Counted from the stretch's first letter, positions 1 through 8,369 are shown. The stretch: DNA of 64,000 bases from Duganella sp. BuS-21 (GCA_041874725.1 CP097466.1:4712001-4776000), one strand, 5' to 3'. Notes: generated by a model not told the origin, from the sequence alone. Numbers and translations are program-made.

Positions 1-643
1 TGATCGAGCGGGTGATGACGGCGGCGCACACCACGCCCAGCGCCACGGCCACGCCGCCCAGCACGAACAGCATCACCATCAGGCTGCGGTCGGACGACAC
101 CGAGCCGTCCAGCACTTCCTTGGCGGCGGCCTGTTGCATGTCGACCAGCTTGTTGATCAGCACCAGGGTCCGGCTGTTGAGCGGATCGATGCGGCCGGAA
201 ATGACCTTGGCGCCGCCTTCGCTATTGAACGCCAGGATCTGGCCGATGGCTTCCTTGAAGGCCGCGTCGGTGTCGGTTTCCAGCGCCGCCAGTTCGCCCA
301 GCACCTTCTTCTCGGCGTCGTTCAGGCCCTGGGCCTTGAGCGCGTTCAGCGCCTTGTCGTAGCGCGCGCGCTGGTCCTTGACCTTCTGCTCTTCCTTCTG
401 CATCAGGCTGACGTCCGATTGCAGGCCGATGTTGCGCATGGCGATACCGGTCTCCAGCATGGCGCTCTTCATCGCGCCCGCCTGGAGATTTTTGCTGGTG
501 GCCGTTTCCAGTCCCGTGGTCAACTTGCCTTTATTACTGTAGTTAAGATAGTTGGTCAGCAAGACGATGGCGACCAAGATCAGCAAGATGATGCCGAAAC
601 CGATACGCAGCCTGGCACCGATTTTAAAGTCGCGTAAATTCAT
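1..643 (-). CDS. Methyl-accepting chemotaxis protein, N-terminal part
   Basis: This is the first 214 codons of an inner-membrane chemoreceptor; the rest lies beyond the window edge. Translation begins MNLRDFKIGARLRIGFGIIL. A first membrane helix covers about residues 12-32, then a roughly 155-residue periplasmic, mostly helical segment typical of the four-helix-bundle (4HB_MCP) sensor, then a second helix at about 190-210 ending at the expected HAMP start (ITRSI). The ATG at 643 follows a strong GAGGGGAG ribosome site. It is the last visible gene of the motA-to-cheW run, 115 bp after cheW. The ligand cannot be predicted, and the signalling tip and any CheR/CheB tether are not visible. Confidence 0.88.
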   Translation of the reverse strand, partial: MNLRDFKIGARLRIGFGIILLILVAIVLLTNYLNYSNKGKLTTGLETATSKNLQAGAMKSAMLETGIAMRNIGLQSDVSLMQKEEQKVKDQRARYDKALNALKAQGLNDAEKKVLGELAALETDTDAAFKEAIGQILAFNSEGGAKVISGRIDPLNSRTLVLINKLVDMQQAAAKEVLDGSVSSDRSLMVMLFVLGGVAVALGVVCAAVITRSI

Positions 644-720
644 GAGAATCTCCCCTCTGTGTGTACTGCATCGTGGTGGGCGGCGCGTCCTTCTCTTCGG
701 GACACGTCCGTATACTTCGA

Positions 721-747
721 CGCCGGCGCGGGATCGGGGCGCCGGCG
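721..747 (-). other. GC-rich hairpin between cheW and MCP gene
   Basis: Nine-base arms CGCCGGCGC and GCGCCGGCG flank a 9-base loop in the 115-bp gap between cheW and the receptor gene. No U-run follows on the minus strand, so it is not a classical terminator. It could attenuate or stabilise the che message; this is inference from position and pairing only. Confidence 0.35.
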
Positions 748-758
748 GAGCGGGCCGG

Positions 759-1247
759 TCAGGCCGCCAGTTGTTCTATCAAGCCCATTTCCGGGCTGGA
801 CATTAATTTGTCGATGTTCACCAGGATCAGCATACGCTCATCGATGGTGCCCAGGCCGATCATGTAATCGCTGCTGAAGGCGGTGCCCATTTCCGGCGCC
901 GGCTTCACCTGGTCGGCCGTCAGGGTGGTGACGTCGGACACCGAGTCGACCACCATGCCGACGATGCGGCCGGCAATGTTCAGGATGATGACCACGGTGA
1001 ACTGATCATACACCGGCGAGCCCAGGTTGAACTTGATGCGCATGTCGACCACCGGAATAATAATCCCGCGCAAGTTGATCACGCCCTTGATGAAGTCCGG
1101 TGCGTTGGCGATACGGGTCACCGCCTCGTAGCCGCGAATCTCCTGGACCTTCAGGATATCGATGCCGTATTCCTCGGCGCCCAGCTTGAAGGCCAGGTAT
1201 TCGTGTCCAGCGATGTCGCTGGCTGCCGCGCTATGTATCTCTGCCAT
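759..1247 (-). CDS. cheW: Chemotaxis coupling protein CheW
   Basis: This 162-residue single-domain CheW protein bridges chemoreceptors and CheA in the inner-membrane signalling array. The SH3-like CheW fold is recognisable from residue 17 ([23 protein letters not shown]), through the [13 protein letters not shown] segment, to the end [10 protein letters not shown]. It starts 9 bp after cheA stops, so the two are almost certainly co-transcribed. A second, divergent cheW-like gene lies far away at 55328-55804. Length and motifs are normal for the family. Confidence 0.96.
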   Translation of the reverse strand: MAEIHSAAASDIAGHEYLAFKLGAEEYGIDILKVQEIRGYEAVTRIANAPDFIKGVINLRGIIIPVVDMRIKFNLGSPVYDQFTVVIILNIAGRIVGMVVDSVSDVTTLTADQVKPAPEMGTAFSSDYMIGLGTIDERMLILVNIDKLMSSPEMGLIEQLAA

Positions 1248-1256
1248 GTTGGCCCC

Positions 1257-3449
1257 CTATGAAGAAAAAATCGACTCGTCAGCGAGCTGACGCGAAGAGC
1301 GTATCAACGCGGCGACGTCCAGAATCAGCGACACGCCGCCGTCGCCCAAAATCGTTGCGCCGGAAATGCCGGCCACCTTGCGGTAATTGGACTCCAGGTT
1401 CTTGACCACCACCTGCTGCTGGCCGACCAGCTCATCGACGAACAGGCCGGCCTTGCGGCCGTCGGTCTCGACGATGATGACGATACCCTGGCACGGATCG
1501 GTAAACCGCGGCGCGATGTCGAACATCTGGTACAGCGGCACCAGCGGCAGGTATTCGCCGCGCACCTTGATGACGCGGCCCTTGCCGCTGATTTCCTTGA
1601 CGTCTTCCGGCGTCGGCTGCAGCGATTCGATCACAAAGCCCAGCGGCAGGATGTACACTTCCTCGCCGACCCGGATCGACATGCCGTCCAAAATCGCCAA
1701 GGTCAGCGGCAGCGAAATCGAGATGGTGGTGCCGAAGCCCTTGGCCGAACGGACGTCCACCACCCCGCCCATGGCGGTGATGTTGCGCTTGACGACGTCC
1801 ATGCCGACGCCGCGCCCGGAGACGTCGGTGACCACGTCGGCGGTCGAGAAGCCCGGCGCGAAGATCAGCTGCCAGACTTCGGCGTCGCTCATATTGTCGG
1901 TCAGCGGCAAGCCGTTCTGCTGCGCCTTGGCGAGGATTTTCTCGCGGTTGAGGCCACCGCCGTCGTCCGATACTTCGATGATGATGTTGCCGCCCTGGTG
2001 CGAGGCCGACAGGAACAGGCGGCCGGAATCGCTCTTGCCGCCGGCGCGCCGCACCTCCGGCATTTCGATGCCGTGGTCGATCGAGTTGCGCACCAGGTGG
2101 GTCAGCGGATCGACGATGCGCTCGATCAGGCCCTTGTCCAGTTCGGTGGCGGCGCCGTTGGTGATGAAGTCGACCTTCTTGCCCAGCTTGGTGGCGAGGT
2201 CGCGCACCATGCGCGGGAAGCGCGAGAACACGAAGTCCATCGGCATCATGCGGATCGACATCACCGCTTCCTGCAGGTCGCGGGTGTTGCGGGTCAGCTG
2301 GCTGACGCTGTTCAACAGGCGCTGGTGCACCATCGGGTCCAGCGTATCGACGCGCTGCTCGATCATGGCCTGCGTGATCACCAGTTCGCCCACCAGGTTG
2401 ATCAGCTGGTCGACCTTTTCGATCGACACCCGGATCGAGGACGATTCGGCGCCCTGCGGCGCTTTCTCTTTTTCCTTCTCTTCCTTCTTGGCGACTTTCT
2501 TTTCTTCTTCCGGCGGCGTGTCGATCACGATGCCGGCGGCGGCGCGGATCTGTTCGACCGGCTGGAAGAAACCGTAGCCCTGCGCATCCTCGCCCGCCGC
2601 GACGGCGTTGGCGCGGATTTCGTCGAGTGGCTGGAAGAAGCCATAGCCCTGGCCGCCGGTCGCGCCGGCAGCCGCCGGCTTGAGCTCGGTCATATCGAAG
2701 AAGCCGTAGCCCAGCTCTTCTTCGACCTTGGCGCGGGCGTCGTGCTCGCGCTTGGCCTGGTCGTCGTTCAGCGCCGGCAGCTCGCTGATCTTCATTTCTT
2801 CCGGATTGAGCACGAAGGAGCAGATGGCGATGATGTCGTCCAGGCTTTCATGCGTAGTGACGACCATGGCGTTGCGGTCCTTGTCCAGCGGCGTGATGGA
2901 GACGTGGCCCATCAGGCCCAGCTCATCGCCCAGGGCCTGCACTTCGCGGTGCGCCATGGCCGGCAATTCGAGCCGGTAGCGGCGGCCGCCGCTGTGGTCG
3001 ACCACCTTGGTCTCGCCGGTGTTGAAGCCCGGCGCCACCGGCGCCAGCGCCGCCATCGGCACGTCCTGCGCCAGCGATTGCAGCATCATGCGCACATTGG
3101 CGACGGCGTCCTGGTCCACCTCGCTGCCGAGACGGTGACCGTCCAACTGCATCTTGAGGATGTCCTTGGCCGCCAGGAAGGCGTCCACGTGCTCGGCGGT
3201 CAGCGCCATTTCACCCTTGCGGATGCGGTCGAGCAGGGTCTCCAGCACGTGCGTGACTTCGGTCATGTCGGTCACGCCGAACGTGGAGGCGCCGCCCTTG
3301 ACGGAATGGGCGGTGCGGAAGATCGCATTCAGATCCTCGGCGTCGGGCGACTCGATGTTTACGGCCAGCAGCAGCCGCTCCATTTCAGCCAGCAGCTCCT
3401 CGGCCTCATCGAAAAAGACCTGGTAAAACTGGCTTATATCGATGGTCAT
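1257..3449 (-). CDS. cheA: Chemotaxis histidine kinase CheA
   Basis: This 730-residue kinase phosphorylates CheY in response to receptor state. The Hpt (P1) domain has the phospho-acceptor His48 in AHSVKGGAS. A P2-like region lies at about 155-225. A long charged linker with a lysine/glutamate-rich stretch (about 313-330) precedes the P3 dimerisation helices from about 340. The P4 ATPase has its N-box near 451-461 (HLVRNSIDHGIE) and a later GRGVGMDVV G-box; a CheW-like P5 domain closes the protein. The linker carries three copies of GYGFF at 247-251, 268-272 and 291-295. The gene sits between cheY and cheW in the motA operon. Confidence 0.97.
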   Translation of the reverse strand: MTIDISQFYQVFFDEAEELLAEMERLLLAVNIESPDAEDLNAIFRTAHSVKGGASTFGVTDMTEVTHVLETLLDRIRKGEMALTAEHVDAFLAAKDILKMQLDGHRLGSEVDQDAVANVRMMLQSLAQDVPMAALAPVAPGFNTGETKVVDHSGGRRYRLELPAMAHREVQALGDELGLMGHVSITPLDKDRNAMVVTTHESLDDIIAICSFVLNPEEMKISELPALNDDQAKREHDARAKVEEELGYGFFDMTELKPAAAGATGGQGYGFFQPLDEIRANAVAAGEDAQGYGFFQPVEQIRAAAGIVIDTPPEEEKKVAKKEEKEKEKAPQGAESSSIRVSIEKVDQLINLVGELVITQAMIEQRVDTLDPMVHQRLLNSVSQLTRNTRDLQEAVMSIRMMPMDFVFSRFPRMVRDLATKLGKKVDFITNGAATELDKGLIERIVDPLTHLVRNSIDHGIEMPEVRRAGGKSDSGRLFLSASHQGGNIIIEVSDDGGGLNREKILAKAQQNGLPLTDNMSDAEVWQLIFAPGFSTADVVTDVSGRGVGMDVVKRNITAMGGVVDVRSAKGFGTTISISLPLTLAILDGMSIRVGEEVYILPLGFVIESLQPTPEDVKEISGKGRVIKVRGEYLPLVPLYQMFDIAPRFTDPCQGIVIIVETDGRKAGLFVDELVGQQQVVVKNLESNYRKVAGISGATILGDGGVSLILDVAALIRSSRQLADESIFSS

Positions 3450-3509
3450 GGTGAGACTCCGCTTAGTAGTACGCTAAGTACAGGCAGCATCATTGCGCGC
3501 TCTCTAATA

Positions 3510-3875
3510 TCAGCCGATGACCTTCTTGACTACCTCGATAAGCCGCTGCGGATCGAAAGGCTTGACCAGCCAGCCATTGGCGCCGGCGGCGCGGCCCTTG
3601 GCTTTCATTTCGTCGGACGATTCGGTGGTCAGCATCAGGATGGGGGTCTTGGCGTAGCTGGGCAACTCGCGCAGCAGCTTGATCAGTTCCAGGCCGTCCA
3701 TGCGCGGCATGTTCTGGTCGGTCAGCACCATGTCGACGTTCTGCTGCTTGGCTTTCTCCAGGCCGTCCATGCCGTCCACCGCTTCCACCACCTGATAGCC
3801 GGCAGCCTTCAGGCTGAAGGCCACCATCTGGCGCAGGGAACTGGAATCATCAACCGCAAGTATAGTCTTAGCCAT
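3510..3875 (-). CDS. cheY: Chemotaxis response regulator CheY
   Basis: This 121-residue protein is a stand-alone receiver domain. The acidic pocket is D9/D10, the phosphorylation site is D53 (LTDQNMP), the switch Thr lies at 83-84, and the conserved lysine is K105 (LVKPFD). No output domain is present, so it should act by binding the flagellar switch or its partners after phosphorylation by CheA. Its ATG follows AGTGAGAAGAAG, a good ribosome site. It lies between the CheZ-like gene and cheA, which supports a chemotaxis role rather than a generic receiver. Confidence 0.95.
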   Translation of the reverse strand: MAKTILAVDDSSSLRQMVAFSLKAAGYQVVEAVDGMDGLEKAKQQNVDMVLTDQNMPRMDGLELIKLLRELPSYAKTPILMLTTESSDEMKAKGRAAGANGWLVKPFDPQRLIEVVKKVIG

Positions 3876-3911
3876 CTTCTTCTCACTCAGTAAATCAAAT
3901 TGTTTTGTTAG

Positions 3912-4460
3912 TTAGAACAGCTCGATGTCGCCGCTCTCCAGGTGTTGCTGACTGACAGCCTTGCGCAACACGCTGCGCAACTCCAAACTTTGTATCGCCA
4001 GCGCCATGCTGACCTTGCCCAGCAGCTCGACGATCTGCTCGTTGTCGCTGTCGGGCAGCATTTCCGATCCATGCGCACCCAGCGTGCCGAGGAACTCGCG
4101 CAAGCCGGTCACGCGCTTGAGGGTGCGGTCCAGCAGCTGGCTGGTCATGTCCTGGAACTGCAGGCTGGTGATGGCGGCGTTCACGTACGTGCCGACCTGG
4201 CCTTGCAGCGCTTCGAGCTGCACCCGCTGTTCGGGCGTCGGCTGGCCGCCGTCCAGCAGCAGCTGGATGGTGGCGCGCTCGGCCTCCACCGTCTGGTGGA
4301 TCGCCATGAAGTTGAAGGACAGCTTTTCGATCGCCTCCTCCAGCAACAGGCCTGTCTGGATCAGATCGGTCTCGACTTCGGTCAGATGCCGGCGACCGTG
4401 GTCAGACACGCCTGACAGCAGGCGCTTGACGTGGGAACCCAGAATTTTTTTTCTCGTCAT
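3912..4460 (-). CDS. cheZ: CheZ-like CheY-P phosphatase
   Basis: This 182-residue, mostly helical protein resembles CheZ. Residues 101-108 read QFQDMTSQ; D104 and Q108 match the catalytic Asp-x-x-x-Gln pair of CheZ on a long helix. The C-terminus ends GDIELF, an acidic/aromatic tail like the CheY-binding peptide of CheZ. It should speed dephosphorylation of the CheY encoded next door. The start is ATG at 4460 with only a weak CGAGAC site upstream. Codons 3-6 contain a run of eight A residues on the coding strand, and a 9-bp tandem repeat fills the upstream gap, so slippage could affect expression. Confidence 0.85.
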   Translation of the reverse strand: MTRKKILGSHVKRLLSGVSDHGRRHLTEVETDLIQTGLLLEEAIEKLSFNFMAIHQTVEAERATIQLLLDGGQPTPEQRVQLEALQGQVGTYVNAAITSLQFQDMTSQLLDRTLKRVTGLREFLGTLGAHGSEMLPDSDNEQIVELLGKVSMALAIQSLELRSVLRKAVSQQHLESGDIELF

Positions 4461-4476
4461 AACAGTCTCGTTGTAC

Positions 4477-4528
4477 TACCTACACTACCTACACTACCTA
4501 CACTAGCTACACCAGCTACACTAGCTAC
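4477..4528. repeat. Six-copy 9-bp tandem repeat between motB and cheZ
   Basis: Three perfect units TACCTACAC are followed by variant units TAGCTACAC, CAGCTACAC and TAGCTACG. The repeat fills most of the 69-bp gap between the motB stop and the cheZ-like start, where a ribosome site would be expected. Confidence 0.85.
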
Positions 4529-4529
4529 G

Positions 4530-5495
4530 TTACTTGCGCACTGGCGGACCCGATGGCGATACCGCCGCCGGCAATGGCGCACCGGCCGCCGCCGCGGCAG
4601 CCGCAGCCTCTTCCGCGCCGACCTCGATCTGGCGGCCGTCGCGCAGCACGCTTTCCTCGGCCCGCTTGTTCATGACCACGATGCTGATGCGGCGGTTGAC
4701 CGGATTAAACGGGTCGGCCTTGTCGAGGTTGACGGCCGAGGCCAGCCCCACCACGCGCAGCACCTTCGAATCCTGCATGCCGCCGACGATCAGCTCGCGG
4801 CGCGAGGCGTTGGCGCGGTCGGCCGACAGCTCCCAGTTGCTGTATCCGGTCTCGCTCATATACGGCGTGGAATCGGTGTGGCCGGACAGGCCGATGCGGT
4901 TCGGCACGTCGTTCAGCACAAAGCCGATCTCGTGCAGGATGTCCTTGGTGTAGGGCTGCAGGTCGGCCTTGGCCAGCGCGAACATCGGCCGGTTCTGCTC
5001 GTCCACGATCTGGATCCGCAGGCCGTCGTTGGTGATGTCGAGCAGCAGCTGTTCCTTGTATTTCTTCAGTAGCGGATTGGCGTCGATCTTGTTTTCGATC
5101 TTTTCCTTCAGTGCTTTCAGGCGCTGGTTTTCTTCCGCCTCCATGGCGGCCTTGGCGGCGGTCAGGTTGAAGGTTTTCTTGACGGTCGGGTCGTCGCTGG
5201 CCTTGACCTGGCCGTCGCTGCGGGTCAAGTCCTTGCCGCCGCCCTTGATGATGGACGAGCTGTCGCCACTGCCCGAGCCGCCTTGCATGGCGACCTTGAG
5301 CGGCGTCTTGAAGTATTCGGAAATCCCGTTGAGGTCGCCCTTGGTGGTGGAACCGAGCAGCCACATCAGCAGGAAGAAGGCCATCATCGCCGTCACGAAG
5401 TCGGCATACGCAATCTTCCAGGCGCCGCCGTGGTGGCCGCCGCCGCCCTTCTTGATGCGCTTGACGATAATAGGCCGCAAGCCCTCTTCAGCCAT
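4530..5495 (-). CDS. motB: Flagellar stator protein MotB
   Basis: This 321-residue stator subunit anchors the proton channel to peptidoglycan. The MotB plug and membrane helix lie near the N-terminus, with the proton-carrying Asp32 in AYADFVTAMMAF. The C-terminal half is an OmpA-like peptidoglycan-binding domain (LSGHTDSTPY near 205, then NRRISIVV). The tail is alanine- and proline-rich. It follows motA by 37 bp in the same operon. The family identification is secure from the D32 context and the OmpA motif. Confidence 0.97.
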   Translation of the reverse strand: MAEEGLRPIIVKRIKKGGGGHHGGAWKIAYADFVTAMMAFFLLMWLLGSTTKGDLNGISEYFKTPLKVAMQGGSGSGDSSSIIKGGGKDLTRSDGQVKASDDPTVKKTFNLTAAKAAMEAEENQRLKALKEKIENKIDANPLLKKYKEQLLLDITNDGLRIQIVDEQNRPMFALAKADLQPYTKDILHEIGFVLNDVPNRIGLSGHTDSTPYMSETGYSNWELSADRANASRRELIVGGMQDSKVLRVVGLASAVNLDKADPFNPVNRRISIVVMNKRAEESVLRDGRQIEVGAEEAAAAAAAAGAPLPAAVSPSGPPVRK

Positions 5496-5532
5496 GATTC
5501 TTCCCTAACATAATGACAGTGCACCGCATGGC

Positions 5533-6393
5533 TTACTTCGACTTCGATTTCTTGATATGGTCTTCCAGTTCGGCAAACGACGGACGTTCGGTCGAGTACA
5601 GCACCTTGCGGCCGAATTCCACCGCCAGCGCCGGCGCATAGCCGTTCAGGCTGGCCAGCAGCGTGACCTTGACGCACTGGTACATCTTGGTCGACTCTTC
5701 CAGCTTCTGTTCCAGCAGGCTCGACAGCGGACCGACGAAACCGTAGGCCAGCAGAATACCAAGGAAGGTACCGACCAGCGCGTGCGCAATCAGGATGCCC
5801 AGCTCGGCCGGCGGCAAGCCCACCGATTCCATGGTGTGCACCACGCCCATCACCGCCGCCACGATACCGAACGCCGGCAGGCCGTCGCCCAGCTTGGCGA
5901 TGGCGTGGGCCGGCGCGGCCCCCTCGTGGTGGTGGGTCTCGATCTCGATGTCCATCAGGTTTTCGATCTGGAAGGCGTCCATATTGCCCGACACCATGAG
6001 GCGCAGGTAATCGGTTATGAATTCGACGATGTGGTGGTCTTCCAGCACGCTCGGGTACTTGCTGAACAGCGGGCTCTGCTCCGGGCTGTCGATATCGCCT
6101 TCGATCGACATCAGGCCTTCCTTGCGCACCTTGGACAGCACGTCGAACAGCAAGGACATCATCTCCATGTAGAGATCCTTGGTGTAGCGCGAGCCCTTGA
6201 ACAGCGTCGGGATGGACGCCATGGTCGCCTTGATGGTCTTGGCGTTGTTGCCGACCAGGAAGGCACCGAGGGCACCGCCGCCGATCATGACCACTTCCAG
6301 CGGCTGCATCAGCGCGGCAAGATGCCCGCCATTCATGGCGAAGCCGCCGAACACGCCGACGCAGACCACTACATATCCAATGATGACTAACAA
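5533..6393 (-). CDS. motA: Flagellar stator protein MotA (TTG start)
   Basis: This 286-residue membrane protein forms the stator ring with MotB. It has four hydrophobic helices and the conserved loop and helix context PAHAIAKLGDGLPAFGIVAAVMGVVHTM. The start codon is TTG, preceded by GGGGAG nine bases upstream, and gives the family-typical N-terminus (M)LVIIGYVVV. An intrinsic terminator lies 22-60 bp upstream, so motA should have its own promoter; I could not find a clear sigma-28 site. It is the first gene of motA-motB-cheZ-cheY-cheA-cheW-MCP. Confidence 0.96.
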   Translation of the reverse strand: MLVIIGYVVVCVGVFGGFAMNGGHLAALMQPLEVVMIGGGALGAFLVGNNAKTIKATMASIPTLFKGSRYTKDLYMEMMSLLFDVLSKVRKEGLMSIEGDIDSPEQSPLFSKYPSVLEDHHIVEFITDYLRLMVSGNMDAFQIENLMDIEIETHHHEGAAPAHAIAKLGDGLPAFGIVAAVMGVVHTMESVGLPPAELGILIAHALVGTFLGILLAYGFVGPLSSLLEQKLEESTKMYQCVKVTLLASLNGYAPALAVEFGRKVLYSTERPSFAELEDHIKKSKSK

Positions 6394-6414
6394 GTGTACT
6401 GACTCCCCAGAGCG

Positions 6415-6453
6415 AAAACCGGCCGAATTGTGTCCAGGCGCGGCCGGTTTTTC
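6415..6453 (-). terminator. Rho-independent terminator upstream of motA
   Basis: Eleven-base arms AAAACCGGCCG and CGGCCGGTTTT flank a 15-base loop. On the minus strand the second arm ends in TTTT, so it would end transcripts from flhDC and the methyltransferase before motA. It separates the class-I regulator unit from the mot/che unit. Confidence 0.75.
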
Positions 6454-6524
6454 AATAATTTACATATAGAACTACAATAGCCTGAGTCGGGGTGGCCGGG
6501 CAAGAGAATAACGCCAAATGATGC

Positions 6525-7301
6525 TTAAAAGTACCATATGTAGAGGGGAACGTCGCCCTCTGTGGCATGGACGATGCGATCCGGCGCGCGCTCGGGAATG
6601 ATAAATTCATAGCTTGCAAGCATGGAGCCAGGACACATTTCGGCGGCCGCCTTGCGCCACAGCGCCGGCATGGCGGCCGGCGACAGGTAGGCAAACACCA
6701 GGTCGTAGCGGCTGAAATCGAGTTTTTCATAGTCGCCCAGCAGGAAACGGGCGCGACTGCCGCGCCGTCTGGCGCGCAGCCAACTATATATATATGGCAA
6801 TGGCGCCAGTTCGATGCCGGACACCTCGGCGTCCGGCCGGCTGTGTGCCAAGTACAGCACCAGGCCGCCAAGGCCGCTGCCGATATCGATCACGCGCGGC
6901 GCCTTGTCCTGAGGTAGCAATTGGCGCACAGCGTCCCACACGACCGGGCCGGACGGGTAGTACGGCACCTGGGTGCGGAAGGTCGACCAGTACCAGCCGA
7001 GCAGCAGCAGGAAGGCCGCGCCGAACAGCCAGGACGGCAGTTGCAGCGCCAACGCGGCCAGCACCGCCAGCGGGAACAGCAGCTGGATGGCCCGCCACCA
7101 GCGCGCCAGCCCGAACTTCCAGGTCAGGCCGGCCGCCAGCAGGCCCTGCACCACGGCCACGCTCAGATAATCGACGGGGAAACGAAAACTGGCCATCAGG
7201 TAAATGATGGCCAGCATGAGCGGCACGGCGCCGCACTGGATCAGCATCGCCTGCACGGCGGGCGCGCGGGCAAGGCGTTGGAAATAAGGAGCTAAGGTCA
7301 C
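6525..7301 (-). CDS. Membrane-anchored class I SAM methyltransferase
   Basis: This 258-residue protein has an N-terminal block of about four hydrophobic helices (residues about 19-107) followed by a class I methyltransferase core. Motif I is VIDIGSGLGGLVLYLA near 139-154 and the acidic post-I motif is SGIELAPLPY. The methyl acceptor is unknown. The frame stays open upstream into flhC, but the GTG at 7301, 19 bp after the flhC stop, is the first sensible start; an ATG nearby is out of frame. It is co-oriented with flhDC and followed by the terminator before motA, so it is probably part of the flhDC transcript. A motility role is inferred only from position. Confidence 0.75.
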   Translation of the reverse strand: MTLAPYFQRLARAPAVQAMLIQCGAVPLMLAIIYLMASFRFPVDYLSVAVVQGLLAAGLTWKFGLARWWRAIQLLFPLAVLAALALQLPSWLFGAAFLLLLGWYWSTFRTQVPYYPSGPVVWDAVRQLLPQDKAPRVIDIGSGLGGLVLYLAHSRPDAEVSGIELAPLPYIYSWLRARRRGSRARFLLGDYEKLDFSRYDLVFAYLSPAAMPALWRKAAAEMCPGSMLASYEFIIPERAPDRIVHATEGDVPLYIWYF

Positions 7302-7320
7302 GCCGGCATTATGCCGCGTT

Positions 7321-7869
7321 TCAGGCGGCCAGTGCTTCGGCTTCGCGCGATTTCTTGGTCTTGCCGGCACGCGAAGGCATGTGGCACAGGCCGCAGACAT
7401 AGCTGCCGTGCAGGTCCATGGCGTTGACCACGTATTTGCCCTGGCACTTGGTGCATGGCGCGGTATCCAGCATCCTGCTGCTGAAGAAGCGCACCAGGGT
7501 CCAGGCGCGGGTCAGCGACAGCAGTGGTTCTTCGCCCGGTTCCGGCGGCATTTGTTCGAGGTAGAGCTTGTAGGCCTTCATCACCGCTTCGACGCCGATG
7601 GCGCCGGCGTGGGTCACCAGGAAGCTGTGGATGTTGATGAACAGCGAAGAATGGATGTTCGGTTGCCAGGTCAGGAACCAGTCGGTCGAGAACGGCAACA
7701 TGCCCTTCGGCGGCGACACACCCTTGAGCTCCTTGTACAGCTTGAGCAGACGTTCGCGCGACAGCGACACTTCCGACTCCAGCAATTGCAGGCGCGCGCC
7801 CAGTTGGATCAGTTCGATGGCCAGCTGGATTTCCTGGGCTTCCGATACGACGCTTTTCTTGGTGGCCAT
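7321..7869 (-). CDS. flhC: Flagellar master regulator FlhC
   Basis: This 182-residue subunit of the FlhD4C2 activator turns on class II flagellar genes. A C-terminal zinc site is visible as C139-x2-C142 and C159-x2-C162 (PCTKCQGKYV and CGLCHMP), matching the four cysteines of known FlhC. The N-terminal helical DNA-binding region contains the typical ARLQLLESEVSLSRERLLKLY segment. It follows flhD by 25 bp. Confidence 0.97.
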   Translation of the reverse strand: MATKKSVVSEAQEIQLAIELIQLGARLQLLESEVSLSRERLLKLYKELKGVSPPKGMLPFSTDWFLTWQPNIHSSLFINIHSFLVTHAGAIGVEAVMKAYKLYLEQMPPEPGEEPLLSLTRAWTLVRFFSSRMLDTAPCTKCQGKYVVNAMDLHGSYVCGLCHMPSRAGKTKKSREAEALAA

Positions 7870-7894
7870 GATCTGTGCTCCGGTGCTGACGCGA

Positions 7895-8212
7895 TTAAAC
7901 GATTTCTTCGACTGGCTGGCCGGCCATCAGGATGGCGGCGTGCGACTGGGCCAGTACGCGGTCTTTGTTGTAGTTGGTCAGCATCGACAGGATGGCGCTG
8001 TCGTCGAAGCGGAAGCGGGCCAGCATCATATTGCCGCCTGCGAGCTTCAGGATTTGGGCGTTGCTCATGCCTTCGATCAGGTCGGCGATTTCAGCGGCGA
8101 TGCCAAGGCGGAAGATCGCGGTGACTTTATCGGCGCGGATCATCTGCTGAGCCAGCATCAGGTAGCTCAGGTTGGCGTCGCGAATTTCAGCCATCATATC
8201 GTTTGCGGTCAT
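7895..8212 (-). CDS. flhD: Flagellar master regulator FlhD
   Basis: This 105-residue partner of FlhC forms the activator of flagellar transcription. The sequence MTANDMMAEIRDANLSYLML and the later IAAEIADLI and FDDSAILSML segments match the family. A GTG five codons upstream is open, but the ATG at 8212 is preceded by GAGGAG at the correct 7-base spacing, so it is chosen. The unusually long upstream region (to 8815) contains palindromes and repeats that may regulate it. Confidence 0.95.
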   Translation of the reverse strand: MTANDMMAEIRDANLSYLMLAQQMIRADKVTAIFRLGIAAEIADLIEGMSNAQILKLAGGNMMLARFRFDDSAILSMLTNYNKDRVLAQSHAAILMAGQPVEEIV

Positions 8213-8296
8213 TTTCCCACTCCTCACAGGTTTTTCTCTCTCGGAACATATTTGCGTTTCCGTTGAGATACATTCTGCTTGAGCAACAAAAAGCCG

Positions 8297-8313
8297 GGAA
8301 GAGGTGCTCTTCC
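8297..8313. promoter_or_regulatory. Palindrome in flhDC upstream region (inner)
   Basis: GGAAGAG and CTCTTCC form a perfect inverted repeat around GTG, about 85-100 bp upstream of the flhD start. It could be an operator or a leader hairpin. No regulator can be named. Confidence 0.4.
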
Positions 8314-8350
8314 GTATTTCTTACCGGGAAATGACGACCGCGACCTGTCG

Positions 8351-8369
8351 GTGTTTGTCTGACAAACAC
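8351..8369. promoter_or_regulatory. Palindrome in flhDC upstream region (outer)
   Basis: GTGTTTGTCTGACAAACAC is a perfect 9-base inverted repeat around a single T, about 140-157 bp upstream of flhD. Its centre lies 55 bp from the inner palindrome. The tight symmetry suggests a dimeric regulator site; this is inference. Confidence 0.45.

Noticed and set aside
1998..3893. A 631-codon plus-strand open frame opposite cheA and cheY
   Set aside because: It is antisense to two certain genes, with His/Arg/Gln/Val-rich composition typical of shadows in GC-rich DNA.
4477..4528. Repeat array as a CRISPR
   Set aside because: Units are 9 bp with no spacers, and no cas genes are near. The 13-bp array at 19045 is excluded for the same reason.
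6784..6796. TATATATATAT as a promoter element
   Set aside because: It lies inside the methyltransferase coding region and encodes part of PLPYIYSW.
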